Positions 25,880-35,901 are shown, counted from the first letter of the stretch. The stretch is DNA of 64,000 nt from Paenibacillus jilunlii (GCF_900102965.1 NZ_FNGM01000002.1:424082-488081), one strand, 5' to 3'. The notes: generated from the sequence alone by a model not told the origin. Numbers and translations: made by a program.

Positions 25880-27985
25880 CTAACTTTCACTCGCTTGTTC
25901 AAAAACCTTATTGGTTATAAACACATTTTCTGGGTGTCCTATTAATTGATAAAAAAGAGATTCAGGAAAGAAATTATCTGTATGCTTAATATTCTCTAAG
26001 TGGGCTTCCAGTTTTTCTCCTTTCATCATTTCCGATAGTACATTCATAGTATCTTCATACACGTGAGATACTCTCAATTTACCCACGCTTTGAATCTGCT
26101 GAAAATCCTTCAAAGGAAAACTCCCATCCGGTTTAACTTGCATAGCCCAACGCTTCAAAGCCGGGTTAGAATCAATAACTTCATTTATTGCATTTGAAGA
26201 GACTATGAATGCCCAAATTTCATCCAGCGTTTTAAAATCGTACTTTCCTATTTGAGTTTCAGCAATGTAAAGAAACAATCTAATCATTAATAAGCCATTT
26301 CTTCTCACATCTACGGGAATGAATGTTCCCAAAACTGTAAAAGCACCGCAACGCATGAACATATCTGCAACCGAAACGACCCCAGATCCTCTCGGACTAA
26401 CGTGGCATGAACTTAACAAAACTATAGGCGGCACACTAAAATCATTTTCATTAGCCATCCATATATCTTCCCCGATACTTAGACCTGCACTATTATTTTT
26501 ATTATCATAACTTCCATGTGCTGATAGAACTAAGCAACCAGCATCTCTATGTTCACTTAGAAATCCTTTCAATTCGCGAATGCTCTTAGTTTCTTTGTAT
26601 ACTACTTCCAACGTCTCATATTCACTTCCAAGTGTTTCAAGCATTGACCATACCTTATCTGAATGTGGTCTTATACGATGATCATCTTTTTTTATACATT
26701 CAGCAATGATAACTTTAAGATATTTTCCTATGTAGTAATGTCCTTTCTTTGGTATCTCATACTGGACTGCCTTTGTAAGCGGCGTCAATGGTCTATAGGA
26801 AATTGACTTATAACAACTCAAAGGAGAGGATGCTTCTTCGAATATTGCTAGACCTACAGGGAAATCAGAAAATACTGTTATGTGACTCGCTCTTAAAATA
26901 ATATCTTTTTGCGTACTGCTTATATGATTTGAAAGAATCTTCCCTAGTTTTCTTAATGTTCTCCACACGTATCGATTATTCGTTCCACGGTCATCTTTAC
27001 AACTAAACTCTAATTGATTAAGTTCATAGAATAATTCGCTCGGGGCAGTTTCTAGCTCAATATACACTGCATTCCTTGCAATAGAACGATGTATCCCTAA
27101 TAATTTAATCATTTCTCTTTCCTTATCAGGCAAACTATCGGGGCGACCAAGTTGGCTAATCTGTTGAGTTGGGACTCCAGGCATTGTAATAACAACTGGA
27201 ACTTGTACAGTTCGACGATTATTTTTTAATAATGTAACATACTCAACTTCATCAACATTTCGAATATCTCCTTTTGTATTTTCAAGAATTTTATCATAAG
27301 TAGCTAATGTAGCATGTGCTTCAAATTGAAATGCAGCAATTTTTTCCACGCTATTTTTTGACAATTTCACAGCTTCAATAACACTTTTTAATTTTCTAAA
27401 TTGGGTCGAGAAAAAAACAAGTGGCAATAATTCGATATCACCAAGGTCGTAAAGTTGTAAGCTATTATAATCTACAATGCTTTTATTATTATTCTTACTC
27501 ACCAAATTCCAAATCATATTCCAATGTTTTCTTAAACTTTCTGTAGATAAGCTATCTATACCAATTACTCCAAGCGGTGATCCTACTGTCTCTTGAAGTT
27601 TACTTGCAAACTCCGCACAGCCCTCTTCATAAATAATTAAAGTAGGTCGCGGCATAGAAAAATCTTTTATCATATGAACAATATCAGAAGGAAAAGGAAT
27701 TATATGATTAGGCTGATCATAACTTTGCAGTAGTGTTTCTTCATCCAAATCTAAAACATCAAAACCAATTCGAGGTAGATGCATAGCATAGTGTAAAGCA
27801 GGCATGATATTTATTAAATCAGGATCTAATATATGCATTGTCTCTTTATATTGTTCCATGCCAACTTCCGCTAGATCCACTATTGGTTTAAAGTTCAATA
27901 AATCATTGTTGTTTGACTTAAACACAACATAATAATTTAGCAACATTCTGTTGTTGAGTTCAGCAAGTTTGTTAATTGATTGCAT
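25880..27985 (-). CDS. CHAT-domain protease-like protein
   Basis: 701-aa protein with a C-terminal caspase-like CHAT domain. The probable catalytic His is in LSAHGSYD (about residue 490) and the Cys in LLSSCHVSPRGSG (about 527), followed by the typical F.VLGTFIPVD..R segment. The domain is introduced by RPLTPLTKAVQYE. The N-terminal 430 residues are not recognised; I see no TPRs, signal peptide or membrane helices. ATG 27985 is chosen for its AGAGGTGA ribosome site; upstream codons overlap nothing useful. It follows a small gene by 20 bases, so the two form an operon. CHAT proteases often act on a partner protein in defence systems; the trigger and target here are unknown. Confidence 0.75.
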   Translation of the reverse strand: MQSINKLAELNNRMLLNYYVVFKSNNNDLLNFKPIVDLAEVGMEQYKETMHILDPDLINIMPALHYAMHLPRIGFDVLDLDEETLLQSYDQPNHIIPFPSDIVHMIKDFSMPRPTLIIYEEGCAEFASKLQETVGSPLGVIGIDSLSTESLRKHWNMIWNLVSKNNNKSIVDYNSLQLYDLGDIELLPLVFFSTQFRKLKSVIEAVKLSKNSVEKIAAFQFEAHATLATYDKILENTKGDIRNVDEVEYVTLLKNNRRTVQVPVVITMPGVPTQQISQLGRPDSLPDKEREMIKLLGIHRSIARNAVYIELETAPSELFYELNQLEFSCKDDRGTNNRYVWRTLRKLGKILSNHISSTQKDIILRASHITVFSDFPVGLAIFEEASSPLSCYKSISYRPLTPLTKAVQYEIPKKGHYYIGKYLKVIIAECIKKDDHRIRPHSDKVWSMLETLGSEYETLEVVYKETKSIRELKGFLSEHRDAGCLVLSAHGSYDNKNNSAGLSIGEDIWMANENDFSVPPIVLLSSCHVSPRGSGVVSVADMFMRCGAFTVLGTFIPVDVRRNGLLMIRLFLYIAETQIGKYDFKTLDEIWAFIVSSNAINEVIDSNPALKRWAMQVKPDGSFPLKDFQQIQSVGKLRVSHVYEDTMNVLSEMMKGEKLEAHLENIKHTDNFFPESLFYQLIGHPENVFITNKVFEQASES

Positions 27986-28005
27986 ATTAATCACCTCTCT
28001 TCTAA

Positions 28006-28422
28006 TCATTTGATTCGCACAACTGTTGCATTCAATACCGAAGCCAACCACAATAACTCACCCGCACCAAACATGATATGAGCTAACGGAAGCATTCCTC
28101 CAGAGGTTTGTTGGTGTAAAGCCATTACATCCAGATACGCCTTTGTGACGCTTTCAGGCACATTCTTGGACTGCATTAACGTCACTGCAACAATCTGATC
28201 TACAATTCTATTATTCTCAGCTACAGCCTGTTCAGCATTGAGTTCAATCTCTTCCCAGTCAATATCGAGTCCAGATATGCAAAGAGTCTTTCCATCCAAC
28301 CTAGCTACCCACTGCTCTCCATGCTCATTTTCATAGTATGAAAAGTATGTACTATTCTGATTACCTACTGCCCACGATGGTGGATTTTCACCCTGAATAC
28401 TAATACGAAGCTCAGCCGACAA
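28006..28422 (-). CDS. Small protein encoded with the CHAT protease
   Basis: 138-aa protein of unknown family, probably cytosolic. The N-terminal half is beta-rich (SAELRISIQGENPPSWAV, YFSYYENEHGEQWVARLDGKTLCISG). The C-terminal half is helical and fairly hydrophobic (LAHIMFGAGELLWLASVLNATVV). It starts at TTG with AAGGAG nine bases upstream, and there is no better start. Being the first gene of a two-gene operon, it could be a sensor, regulator or substrate of the CHAT protease; this is inference from position only. Confidence 0.65.
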   Translation of the reverse strand: MSAELRISIQGENPPSWAVGNQNSTYFSYYENEHGEQWVARLDGKTLCISGLDIDWEEIELNAEQAVAENNRIVDQIVAVTLMQSKNVPESVTKAYLDVMALHQQTSGGMLPLAHIMFGAGELLWLASVLNATVVRIK

Positions 28423-28523
28423 TTACAACAACTCCTTCAATATATTGGAATGAGATATACCAATATTCCCATACCATCAATTGACTGTCAAAGCATTTGT
28501 CGGCCGATTTATCTATAATTGTA

Positions 28524-28712
28524 TTACATTTCAGCTACTATTTTCTTCTCATACAAAACCTCATCTGCATTCTTGAACTGCACCGTCACTTACACATTCT
28601 TCGTCTCCCTCTGCACAACCACCTTCGACACAAATTTACTCACGATCTGATGCAACATCTGCGGATTCTGCACTTTCGCATTCAGTAGTCCGATCAACGT
28701 CTGAATGTCATA
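28524..28712 (-). pseudogene. Serine recombinase, C-terminal remnant
   Basis: Reads DIQTLIGLLNAKVQNPQMLHQIVSKFVSKVVVQRETKNV, an in-frame stop, then VTVQFKNADEVLYEKKIVAEM. It lines up with the last 60 residues of the intact recombinase at 33.4 kb (DIKTMIGLLDEE..., ...VHRETEKL, ITVQIINAEQIFYEK). The catalytic part is gone. It indicates that an older element lay between the CHAT and IetAS genes. Confidence 0.8.
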
Positions 28713-29568
28713 TGTCTGGGGGCGAATGACAATGAAGATACGAGGGATAAATGCATTTGGACTTTTGTTCTTTGCTTGATGGCCCTGATAGTCTTTTTGT
28801 AGAACAAGTACTGACTTCTCAACAATCTAAGCAGATAAGAACGGATTGCATATTCACGTAGCTAAGTATGGCCATTAGGAAAGATTATTGGGATAAGATA
28901 CAACGATAGTTGGACGAGAGAGATCTACCGAACATCGCAGCTGATCCTAACTGGGTAAGGAGTCGTTTCCTGGAAGCAGAAGACGATCCGTCAGAGGACT
29001 TTTCAGCCAGCCATGCAAGATGCAATATAGAAGGGCTCTCTGGAGGTTACGGAGTTGATCGCTTAATGCGGTACGGATGTAGATAATGGTCTGCAATTAG
29101 CGATGAAGTTGGATCAAGGTATTGTATATCAGTTGCTGCATTATGGTGCTGATCCGATAAAGGCGTGACGCTAGCTAGACGACTTACAATGCAGATATGA
29201 ATTGACTAGGGCCACAATAGATACAGGCCAAGCAGGAGACGCATTCCGAAGACTACAAGAAGGAGGGCGGTGTGAGAGTGCGGATAATTAATGCAAATGA
29301 GTAACATTAACAGCGGAGAAGATACAAGTTGTCCTTTCCGCTGTTTACCGTTTATAGACCATTGCCGCAAAGCAGGGTATACGGAGCTAGGAATTCAATC
29401 TATTGGTTACAAAGCAAGTGGGTTTAGAATAAATGATTAGTGAACGAGCAATCATTCTAGCGTCCTACAACTTACTGATAGTGACTGGCACCAATTGCGA
29501 CTGGAATGCACTTAAGGCAGGGTATTGCGTCAAAATTGAAGTGATCTGGCAGATATATGCCCAATAGA
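28713..29568. other. 856-base region without an intact gene
   Basis: No frame of useful length and no recognisable RNA. Short plus-strand stretches look like broken coding sequence (for example around 28871-29080, and a later RATIDTGQAGDAFRRLQEGG) but carry many stops. It is best read as decayed mobile-element DNA following the recombinase remnant; I could not identify the source genes. Confidence 0.4.
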
Positions 29569-31959
29569 TTACACTCCCATTGAATCATCATCAAGTCTGA
29601 TATCAATATTCTGATTAATTTTGATGTTTCTATGGATGAAGTTGTTAATTTCGAGCAACTTGGAAACCTCTTGATACACTGGTGCCTTTTGGTTAGGATC
29701 ACGAATTGTAAGAAGCATACAAAACTCTTGAGTCAGATCACTTCTTTCAAACTCTGCCAGTTGTTCAATATGAGAGCGGAATAATCCCTCTAATTTTAAG
29801 TACCAATTCTTAGGGCTTATTAAAAATTTCTCTTTATTTGATTTGGTTAATTCAGTTAAATCCAAAGCATACTTTCTATTAGGGTAAAACTTATTCCCAT
29901 ATTTTATAAGGGTCTTTTCTTGATTAGCGAATTCCACTAAATCTTTTGCGGCTTTCTTTTTGCTGTACAATGACGACTGTAATAAGTTTTGAGCTCCTTC
30001 TTTACCCAGTTCATTTTTGATCATAGGCTTAGTAGTATCCCGCAGCTTTTTTTGGTCATATGTCCCAAACTTAACATCTATGTTTGACTGGCAATATTCC
30101 GGGCCTTGTTGGCTGTCCAGAATAGGGTTGTTGACTAAAGTCACAATGATTTGCCCGGTATAGTGTCCATCCTCATCTACTAAAGATTCGGGGTATGGAA
30201 AGTCAAGAATTTCAATATATTCCCCCTTACTTATACTGTCGCGTAGAACAACTGTTATCTCATGGGGGTTATTAAACAGTATTTCATCTGCTTTTTTAGG
30301 TAGACCGAAGCCCATTTGATCAATCTTTTGATTTATCTCCATGTCTACGTTGTCGGGATAACTCGCTGAGTGCAGCAACAGAGCTTTTATCAAAATTGGA
30401 TCAAACTCTTCCTCCAATTTTAAATTCAAATCTGCGGCAATTGCGGCAACTCTTGGTGTAGAGAAGCTGGTTCCTATTGCCTTTTTAATTAAGCCATCCT
30501 GACTTAGTGAACTTACTCCATTAATAATAGCTACACCATTGTCAACGCCACAGTTTCCGCCATAGTGCACGAGTTCGGGTTTGATGATAAAAGAAGGCCC
30601 CGGACCAATGCGACTAAACGGAGACGGTGTATTAACCTTGGATAGATCACCAACATTTTGAGAATGAGCCACTGAGCCCACAGTTAGGGACCTAACAGAA
30701 TCCGCTCCTCTTGCTATCCTGCTTACAGATTTTTTGTTCAAGAAGTTATTGCAGTTGCCAGCTGATTTTATTATGAGCACTTCGTGTTCATCTTGGATGT
30801 TATCAAGAGCAACTCCAAAATCGGAAAATTCATTCTGATCCGCTTCGGCCATACTTCCTAATGACATGTTCCAGACTTTAACCTCGTCCTTCTTTTTCTC
30901 AATAGCATCTCGGATGTTCTCTACAAGGTCTGTTTCAGAAATTTTTTCTTTAGAGGCGTCTGGGAAAACAGTGGCGTTAAATAACTTGCACCCATTCACA
31001 CCTGTAAGTGTTTTTTTCTCAAAAAGATCACCGAATGCGATGATTCCTGCAACAAACGTACCATGTGATTGATTGATATACTCATCTGGAACATTTGTAT
31101 GCTTATCAATTATCCACGACTCAAGTTGAGTTGTAGGTGCAATTCCTGAATCCAGTACGCCGACGACAGGGTAATCCATTTCTTTTTCGGGTTGGGGGAA
31201 CTTCAAATCCGTTTCAACAAAAAAATCATCTTCATTGACCTCAAACATCGGCATAGGATCAATCGCTAATGTACCGCTAAATTCTGCTAAGACATGTATT
31301 GCTTCAAAACTATCAGCGGTGACTTCATGAACTTTCAAGTGTCTTGAATACGGCACAGTTTTAACTAAGTCAAGTTGTTTGTTAGACAGAATAATATTTT
31401 TAAACTCGTCCTCGACTTTTGCATTAATACGATAGTTTTTATAATCGAACAACTTAATCTTAAGAACATATTTTCCATCACGTAGAGGATACTCGTTCAC
31501 ATCCAATAAAGATACTTCAAAAGGATCAAGATTTTCGAGTGCAGAAATCGCTTTTGCATTATCATCAAAGTTAGATAGTTTTTCGGCTATTTGCTTAAAT
31601 TCATTGGCATTATCCACTCTAACAAATAATTCGTTGTTATTTGTAAGGCCGATTGTTTTATCCCTTCCTTTTTTTTGAAAAAACTCATTAATTGCGGTAC
31701 GATGCGATTTTGCAAGGGCATCGTTATTAACCTTAGCTTTAATAACAACTGGTATTGCTTGAAACTGTTTTGTTTTGTTCGATACAAACTGTTCAAGAGA
31801 GCTTAAAGAGCCCATGAGAGTTCTGGAGTGCTTCTCCAGAACCGCCCCCTCCATAACCCAATCAGGAAGCTTAGAGTTATCTCCACCTCCTTCGGTTTCT
31901 CTTTCATCGGTTTCCTTCCTTTTTTGAATAATTTTTATTAGGTAGTTATTGTTCGTCAT
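29569..31959 (-). CDS. ietS: IetS-like subtilisin family (S8) serine protease
   Basis: 796-aa cytosolic subtilase. The catalytic triad is visible: Asp about 270 in VVGVLDSGIAP, His about 299 in SHGTFVAGI, Ser about 498 in GTSFSTPRVAA; the oxyanion-side Asn is in IIKSAGNCNNF. The N-terminal 250 residues may be a regulatory or propeptide-like region; the C-terminal 200 are unassigned. There is no signal peptide, which is unusual for an ordinary subtilase. Its start overlaps the end of the AAA ATPase gene by 14 bases. An AAA ATPase plus S8 protease pair is the composition of the IetAS anti-phage system, so the name is by architecture. Confidence 0.78.
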   Translation of the reverse strand: MTNNNYLIKIIQKRKETDERETEGGGDNSKLPDWVMEGAVLEKHSRTLMGSLSSLEQFVSNKTKQFQAIPVVIKAKVNNDALAKSHRTAINEFFQKKGRDKTIGLTNNNELFVRVDNANEFKQIAEKLSNFDDNAKAISALENLDPFEVSLLDVNEYPLRDGKYVLKIKLFDYKNYRINAKVEDEFKNIILSNKQLDLVKTVPYSRHLKVHEVTADSFEAIHVLAEFSGTLAIDPMPMFEVNEDDFFVETDLKFPQPEKEMDYPVVGVLDSGIAPTTQLESWIIDKHTNVPDEYINQSHGTFVAGIIAFGDLFEKKTLTGVNGCKLFNATVFPDASKEKISETDLVENIRDAIEKKKDEVKVWNMSLGSMAEADQNEFSDFGVALDNIQDEHEVLIIKSAGNCNNFLNKKSVSRIARGADSVRSLTVGSVAHSQNVGDLSKVNTPSPFSRIGPGPSFIIKPELVHYGGNCGVDNGVAIINGVSSLSQDGLIKKAIGTSFSTPRVAAIAADLNLKLEEEFDPILIKALLLHSASYPDNVDMEINQKIDQMGFGLPKKADEILFNNPHEITVVLRDSISKGEYIEILDFPYPESLVDEDGHYTGQIIVTLVNNPILDSQQGPEYCQSNIDVKFGTYDQKKLRDTTKPMIKNELGKEGAQNLLQSSLYSKKKAAKDLVEFANQEKTLIKYGNKFYPNRKYALDLTELTKSNKEKFLISPKNWYLKLEGLFRSHIEQLAEFERSDLTQEFCMLLTIRDPNQKAPVYQEVSKLLEINNFIHRNIKINQNIDIRLDDDSMGV

Positions 31960-33079
31960 CGGTTACATCCTCCTCTTGAGATAAGTTATTTCTTATTTGC
32001 CTTAAAGATATATTCAAGAATTTGGAAATGTCATTCTGCTTAACTCCAAGTTGATAAAGGAACTGCACTGGTGATAACTCATCTTCGTTATAGTTTTTAA
32101 ATAGATACAGTTGGTATAGGAAATCAATGTGAGTTACGGTGTTTGAATCTGCAATGACAGAATTTTTAATTGCACTGTAACAGACAGTCTTAACATCCGA
32201 TGGTGCTAATCCATCTAATGCTGTTGAGATTTTCTTTAATTTTTTTGATTCGTCTTTAAAATCGTAATCAACATTATTTAAGTACATTTGAACGAGTGGA
32301 ATTAATGTTTTTGAAGTTGGTCGTGGTACCTCAATAACAGTAGAGAACCTTCTCCAAACTGCTTCATCAAGTAACTTCTCATGATTTGTTGCACAAATTA
32401 GCAAGTTATTTTGTGTAAAGTTATCAATATTTTGAAGCAAACTATTTACTACTCGCTTGAGTTCACCAACCTCATTCTCGTCAGTCCTAGCTTTTGCAAT
32501 TGCATCAAATTCATCTAAAAACAAAATGCAGGGGCGTTCTTTAGCGTAGTCAAATATTTTCCTTATGTTCTTTGCCGTGCTTCCTAGAAGTGAAGATACC
32601 ATACTATCCAACTTGCCTGTAACGAGAGGTAAATTAAGCTCTTGAGCAATGTAGTGAGCTATACTGGTTTTCCCGCATCCAGGTGGACCGTAAAGAAGTA
32701 ATGCTTCAGATAAATCAATACCTAATGCGGTCAGTTTGCTTCGATTTTTTACAGAGTCAATGTAGCTATGAATCTTTTTATTCGTTGTATCTGACAACAC
32801 CAAATTAATTTTTTCACTTCCAGGAAGAGTGATGTCGATCATGTCCATCTGGCTATCTTGGTCTGTTGGCTTAGATAAAAACTCATCCATGTAAACAGGG
32901 TGGGCTGATTTGTTCTCCAATAGTCTTCTAATTCTTTCGGCGAATCTGCTGTCTCCTTCATCCTGCAACTTATCCATCAACAACTTTGAATAGCTCTTTA
33001 CTTTATCTTTATTCTTATCCAAACCACCTTCGATAATTTTAATGATCTCATTTCCGAATTCCAAAGGATTCACTCCCAA
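31946..33079 (-). CDS. ietA: IetA-like AAA ATPase
   Basis: 377-aa AAA+ ATPase: N-terminal helical region (about 1-90), then the AAA module with Walker A YGPPGCGKTS (about residue 133-142), Walker B CILFLDEFDAIAK, sensor/arginine region LLICATNHEKLLDEAVWRRFS, and a lid domain. The end of the chain (VKQNDISKFLNISLRQIRNNL) looks like a small helix-turn-helix. It overlaps the protease gene, so the two are made together; in IetAS both genes are needed for phage protection. Membership is inferred from the pair and its island setting. Confidence 0.78.
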   Translation of the reverse strand: MGVNPLEFGNEIIKIIEGGLDKNKDKVKSYSKLLMDKLQDEGDSRFAERIRRLLENKSAHPVYMDEFLSKPTDQDSQMDMIDITLPGSEKINLVLSDTTNKKIHSYIDSVKNRSKLTALGIDLSEALLLYGPPGCGKTSIAHYIAQELNLPLVTGKLDSMVSSLLGSTAKNIRKIFDYAKERPCILFLDEFDAIAKARTDENEVGELKRVVNSLLQNIDNFTQNNLLICATNHEKLLDEAVWRRFSTVIEVPRPTSKTLIPLVQMYLNNVDYDFKDESKKLKKISTALDGLAPSDVKTVCYSAIKNSVIADSNTVTHIDFLYQLYLFKNYNEDELSPVQFLYQLGVKQNDISKFLNISLRQIRNNLSQEEDVTDDEQ

Positions 33080-33230
33080 TAACGTTTTTTAATCAAAAAA
33101 ACACGTTTTCTTTATATTTTATCACGTTTACTTTGAAATTATAACATCATTCTTATTTCATTGAAAGTAAAGGTTCATACAGCTCTGATATTATTTTTGC
33201 TGTGATTTCGGGTTGTAGCCTTGAAGATAA

Positions 33231-33263
33231 CAAAAAAGGTACAGAAAAAAGTTCTGTACCCTT
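33231..33263 (-). terminator. Terminator of serine recombinase gene
   Basis: GGTACAGAA/TTCTGTACC hairpin followed by a T run on the minus strand, 90 bases past the recombinase stop and upstream of the IetAS pair. Confidence 0.85.
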
Positions 33264-33354
33264 TGCAGTTATTTATTTCTGGTATGCATGATTACTAATC
33301 ACCATCCTGTTCAACAAACGCCTCTTATACCACACGTTTGTTTAAATACTAAGG

Positions 33355-34953
33355 TTATAGTACGGCAATTATGATCTTCTCATAAAAAATCTGTTCTGCA
33401 TTTATGATCTGAACTGTTATATGAAGCTTTTCTGTCTCCCTATGCACCGTCACATTTGAAACAAACCTCTTCACCCACTCATTCATCAACTGCGGACTCG
33501 GCGTTTCCTCATCCAACAAACCAATCATCGTCTTAATGTCCTGCTGAAGCGTCTGTAGGCTCTCCTGCGACACACTAAATGCTTGACTGGCTGATTGTTG
33601 ATCGGCATACTCTCTTCGCTTCTCCGTCAATTCTGAAAACATTTCGGCAATCATCTCCGCGTAATATGCCTTACCGCTGCCGGATTGTACTTCCTGCTGC
33701 ATCTGTTCAATCCGTTTCTCCAAGAAATTAATCTCGGCTTCCATGTTTGCTGCCGATACGATCTGGTGACGATTGGCTTCATCATGATACTTTCTAATCT
33801 CTTCCTCCAATTGATTGTCGAATGTAAGCCGCAGTAACGCACTACGAAGCTTGTTGACGACGATCTGTTCAATACGATCTTTCCTCCAGCTTACATAGGG
33901 GCAGAACTCTTTGCCCTTCCGCATATAGCCACCACAGACATAATATTTCTGCCCCCCGTACTTCTTAGTCGTTGATGTCGAGTTGCCAACCATTCTTGAC
34001 CCACACTTATCACATGTAAAAATACCTCTGAGCCAAAATGGTGAAGCTGGCTTGATCTGATATGGATTATGAGTCACGCCGCCCCCATTATGCCTCTTCT
34101 CAGAACGCTGCTGACAGAGCTTGAATAATTCTTCATTAATAATGGCAGGGTGTGCATTCTCCGTAATGATCCATTCAGAGCGATCCCGCCACTTCTTCCC
34201 TTTAGTCTGATACTCTTGCTTATTCCATATTCTGCGGCCCAGGTACGATTCATTATGGATGATGGCCTGAATAGTGCTGGCCGACCACTTCCCGCCTTTT
34301 TGCGTTGGAACATTGCTCTCGTTAAGGAGCGAGGCTATTCTCTTGTAACCCATCTCTTCATAGGCATATTGGCTAAAAATAAAGCGAACTGTATCAATCT
34401 CTTCCCGCGGTCCAAGTACCCATACCGCTTTTGTCTTTTGGTTGCCAAGTGCAATATGTTCAGTACGGTAAGCATATGGGGGCGTACCACCGTTGTTGTA
34501 ACCTTGCTTGGCGTTCTGAGTCATGCCCTTACGGACTTCCACGGCCAGATTAGCATTGAAGAACTCAGAGATCACTTCCAGCATCCCCTCAAGCAGCATA
34601 TCTTGCGGTGAATCAGCCTCTGTCTGTTCAACAATAGAGATTACCTTAACCCCACATTGCTTCAGCAGAGCCTTGTAAAGCACATGATCGTCACGATTAC
34701 GTGAGAAGCGGTCGAACTTATGCACTAAAATAGCCTCAAAAGAACGATTCGTACGTTTCGCCATTGCAATCATTCGCTGAAACTCTGGACGATCATCGGT
34801 CTTGGCGGACTTACCTTTTTCGATGAACTCATTAACGATGGTCCACCCCTTAGTTTGGCAATATTGCTGCATAGCTTTGAGTTGGGCCGGGATTGATAAT
34901 TCTTTCTCTGCTTGGCGTTCCGAAGATACACGTGCATATACGACTACTTTCAT
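33355..34953 (-). CDS. Large serine recombinase (site-specific integrase)
   Basis: 532-aa integrase. The resolvase catalytic domain (1-150) has the nucleophile in VVVYARVSSERQ, and later KFDRFSRNRDDHVLYKALL. Next come the recombinase DNA-binding domain (about 170-280), a zinc ribbon (CDKCGSRMVGNS...YYVCGGYMRKGKEFCPY), a coiled-coil segment (about 375-445, rich in Glu/Gln) and the C-terminal tail. The composition is complete, so it is probably active. It is the best candidate for the enzyme that inserted the island, although ssrA sites are more often used by tyrosine integrases. ATG 34953 is favoured over 34962 because the latter touches the ribosome site. Confidence 0.88.
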   Translation of the reverse strand: MKVVVYARVSSERQAEKELSIPAQLKAMQQYCQTKGWTIVNEFIEKGKSAKTDDRPEFQRMIAMAKRTNRSFEAILVHKFDRFSRNRDDHVLYKALLKQCGVKVISIVEQTEADSPQDMLLEGMLEVISEFFNANLAVEVRKGMTQNAKQGYNNGGTPPYAYRTEHIALGNQKTKAVWVLGPREEIDTVRFIFSQYAYEEMGYKRIASLLNESNVPTQKGGKWSASTIQAIIHNESYLGRRIWNKQEYQTKGKKWRDRSEWIITENAHPAIINEELFKLCQQRSEKRHNGGGVTHNPYQIKPASPFWLRGIFTCDKCGSRMVGNSTSTTKKYGGQKYYVCGGYMRKGKEFCPYVSWRKDRIEQIVVNKLRSALLRLTFDNQLEEEIRKYHDEANRHQIVSAANMEAEINFLEKRIEQMQQEVQSGSGKAYYAEMIAEMFSELTEKRREYADQQSASQAFSVSQESLQTLQQDIKTMIGLLDEETPSPQLMNEWVKRFVSNVTVHRETEKLHITVQIINAEQIFYEKIIIAVL

Positions 34954-34988
34954 TACATTCATTCTCCTTTGTGTGGATTATTTGGGCA

Positions 34989-35023
34989 CAAAAAAACAGG
35001 TACACCGTCAATGGCATACCTGC
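34989..35023 (-). terminator. Terminator of the short recombinase gene
   Basis: CAGGTA/TACCTG hairpin with GCCATTGACGG in the loop region, followed by TTTTTTT on the minus strand. Confidence 0.75.
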
Positions 35024-35052
35024 TTGGGGAAAGCTATTCGATTGAATATTTC

Positions 35053-35901
35053 TTATTCGAACTTTGTGGGCCTACGAAGCTCTAAAACTGACTGAGCAGC
35101 ATTCCAGAGCTTATCATCTATGATTGCGGGATGAGCGTCTTTTACAACGATCCATTCAACCTCTGCATTTCTGGTGCCTTCTATAATGCATCTTTTATTC
35201 CATATGCGATAGCCGCGATAAGCCTGGTTGCCAAGAATGGATAGCACCGTTGAAGGTGTCCATCGTCTCCCACAAGCTCCCATACGATTGAGGTCACGCA
35301 TAATGCGTTTTCCTCCCCAACCTTCAGCAGCCAACTCAAAAATAGTCCGAACAATTCCAACCTCTTCATTTGGTCCCAGGCAATAAGTGACTTTAACGCC
35401 TTCACGCTTCCGGCGATAGCCAAACGGAGCACGCCCTCCACAATGATATCCCTGTACTGCATTCTCTCTCATGCCTTTGAGCGTCTCATGTCTGAGATTG
35501 ACGTTATAAAACTCGCTGATGACCTCCAGCATCCCTTCCAATAAAACACCATGCGGCGTATCTGGTTCTGTCGGCTCTGATGCAGAAGTTACGATAACGC
35601 CCTGTTTCTTCAACAAAGCCTTGTAAATGACATGATCTGCACGACTCCGACTAAAACGGTCAAACTTATGCACCAGGATCATCTGGAAGCCCTTATCGCT
35701 TTTCTGGGCGGCAGCGATCATCCTCTGGAACTCTGGACGGGCATCGGTTTTAGCGGACTTAGCTTCGTCAATGTATTCATCTACAACAGTCCAACCTTTG
35801 TCCACTGCGTATTTGATTAATGCTTCTCGCTGTGCCGGAATGGACAGCTCTTTATTGGCCTGTTGCTCACTGGACACTCTCAGATAAATAACTATATTCA
35901 T
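35053..35901 (-). CDS. Serine recombinase, short form lacking zinc ribbon
   Basis: 282 aa similar throughout to the first half of the recombinase downstream: catalytic motif VIYLRVSSEQQ, KFDRFSRSRADHVIYKALLKKQG, then a recombinase domain ending NAAQSVLELRRPTKFE. The zinc ribbon, coiled coil and tail are missing. It may be a truncated paralogue or a helper that works with the full enzyme. The ATG has the ribosome site AGGAGG and the gene has its own terminator, so it is probably expressed. Both recombinases point the same way, 90 bases apart. Confidence 0.8.
   Translation of the reverse strand: MNIVIYLRVSSEQQANKELSIPAQREALIKYAVDKGWTVVDEYIDEAKSAKTDARPEFQRMIAAAQKSDKGFQMILVHKFDRFSRSRADHVIYKALLKKQGVIVTSASEPTEPDTPHGVLLEGMLEVISEFYNVNLRHETLKGMRENAVQGYHCGGRAPFGYRRKREGVKVTYCLGPNEEVGIVRTIFELAAEGWGGKRIMRDLNRMGACGRRWTPSTVLSILGNQAYRGYRIWNKRCIIEGTRNAEVEWIVVKDAHPAIIDDKLWNAAQSVLELRRPTKFE

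Noticed and set aside
34150..34611. 153-codon plus-strand frame inside the serine recombinase
   Set aside because: Shadow frame; the recombinase domains on the other strand are complete.
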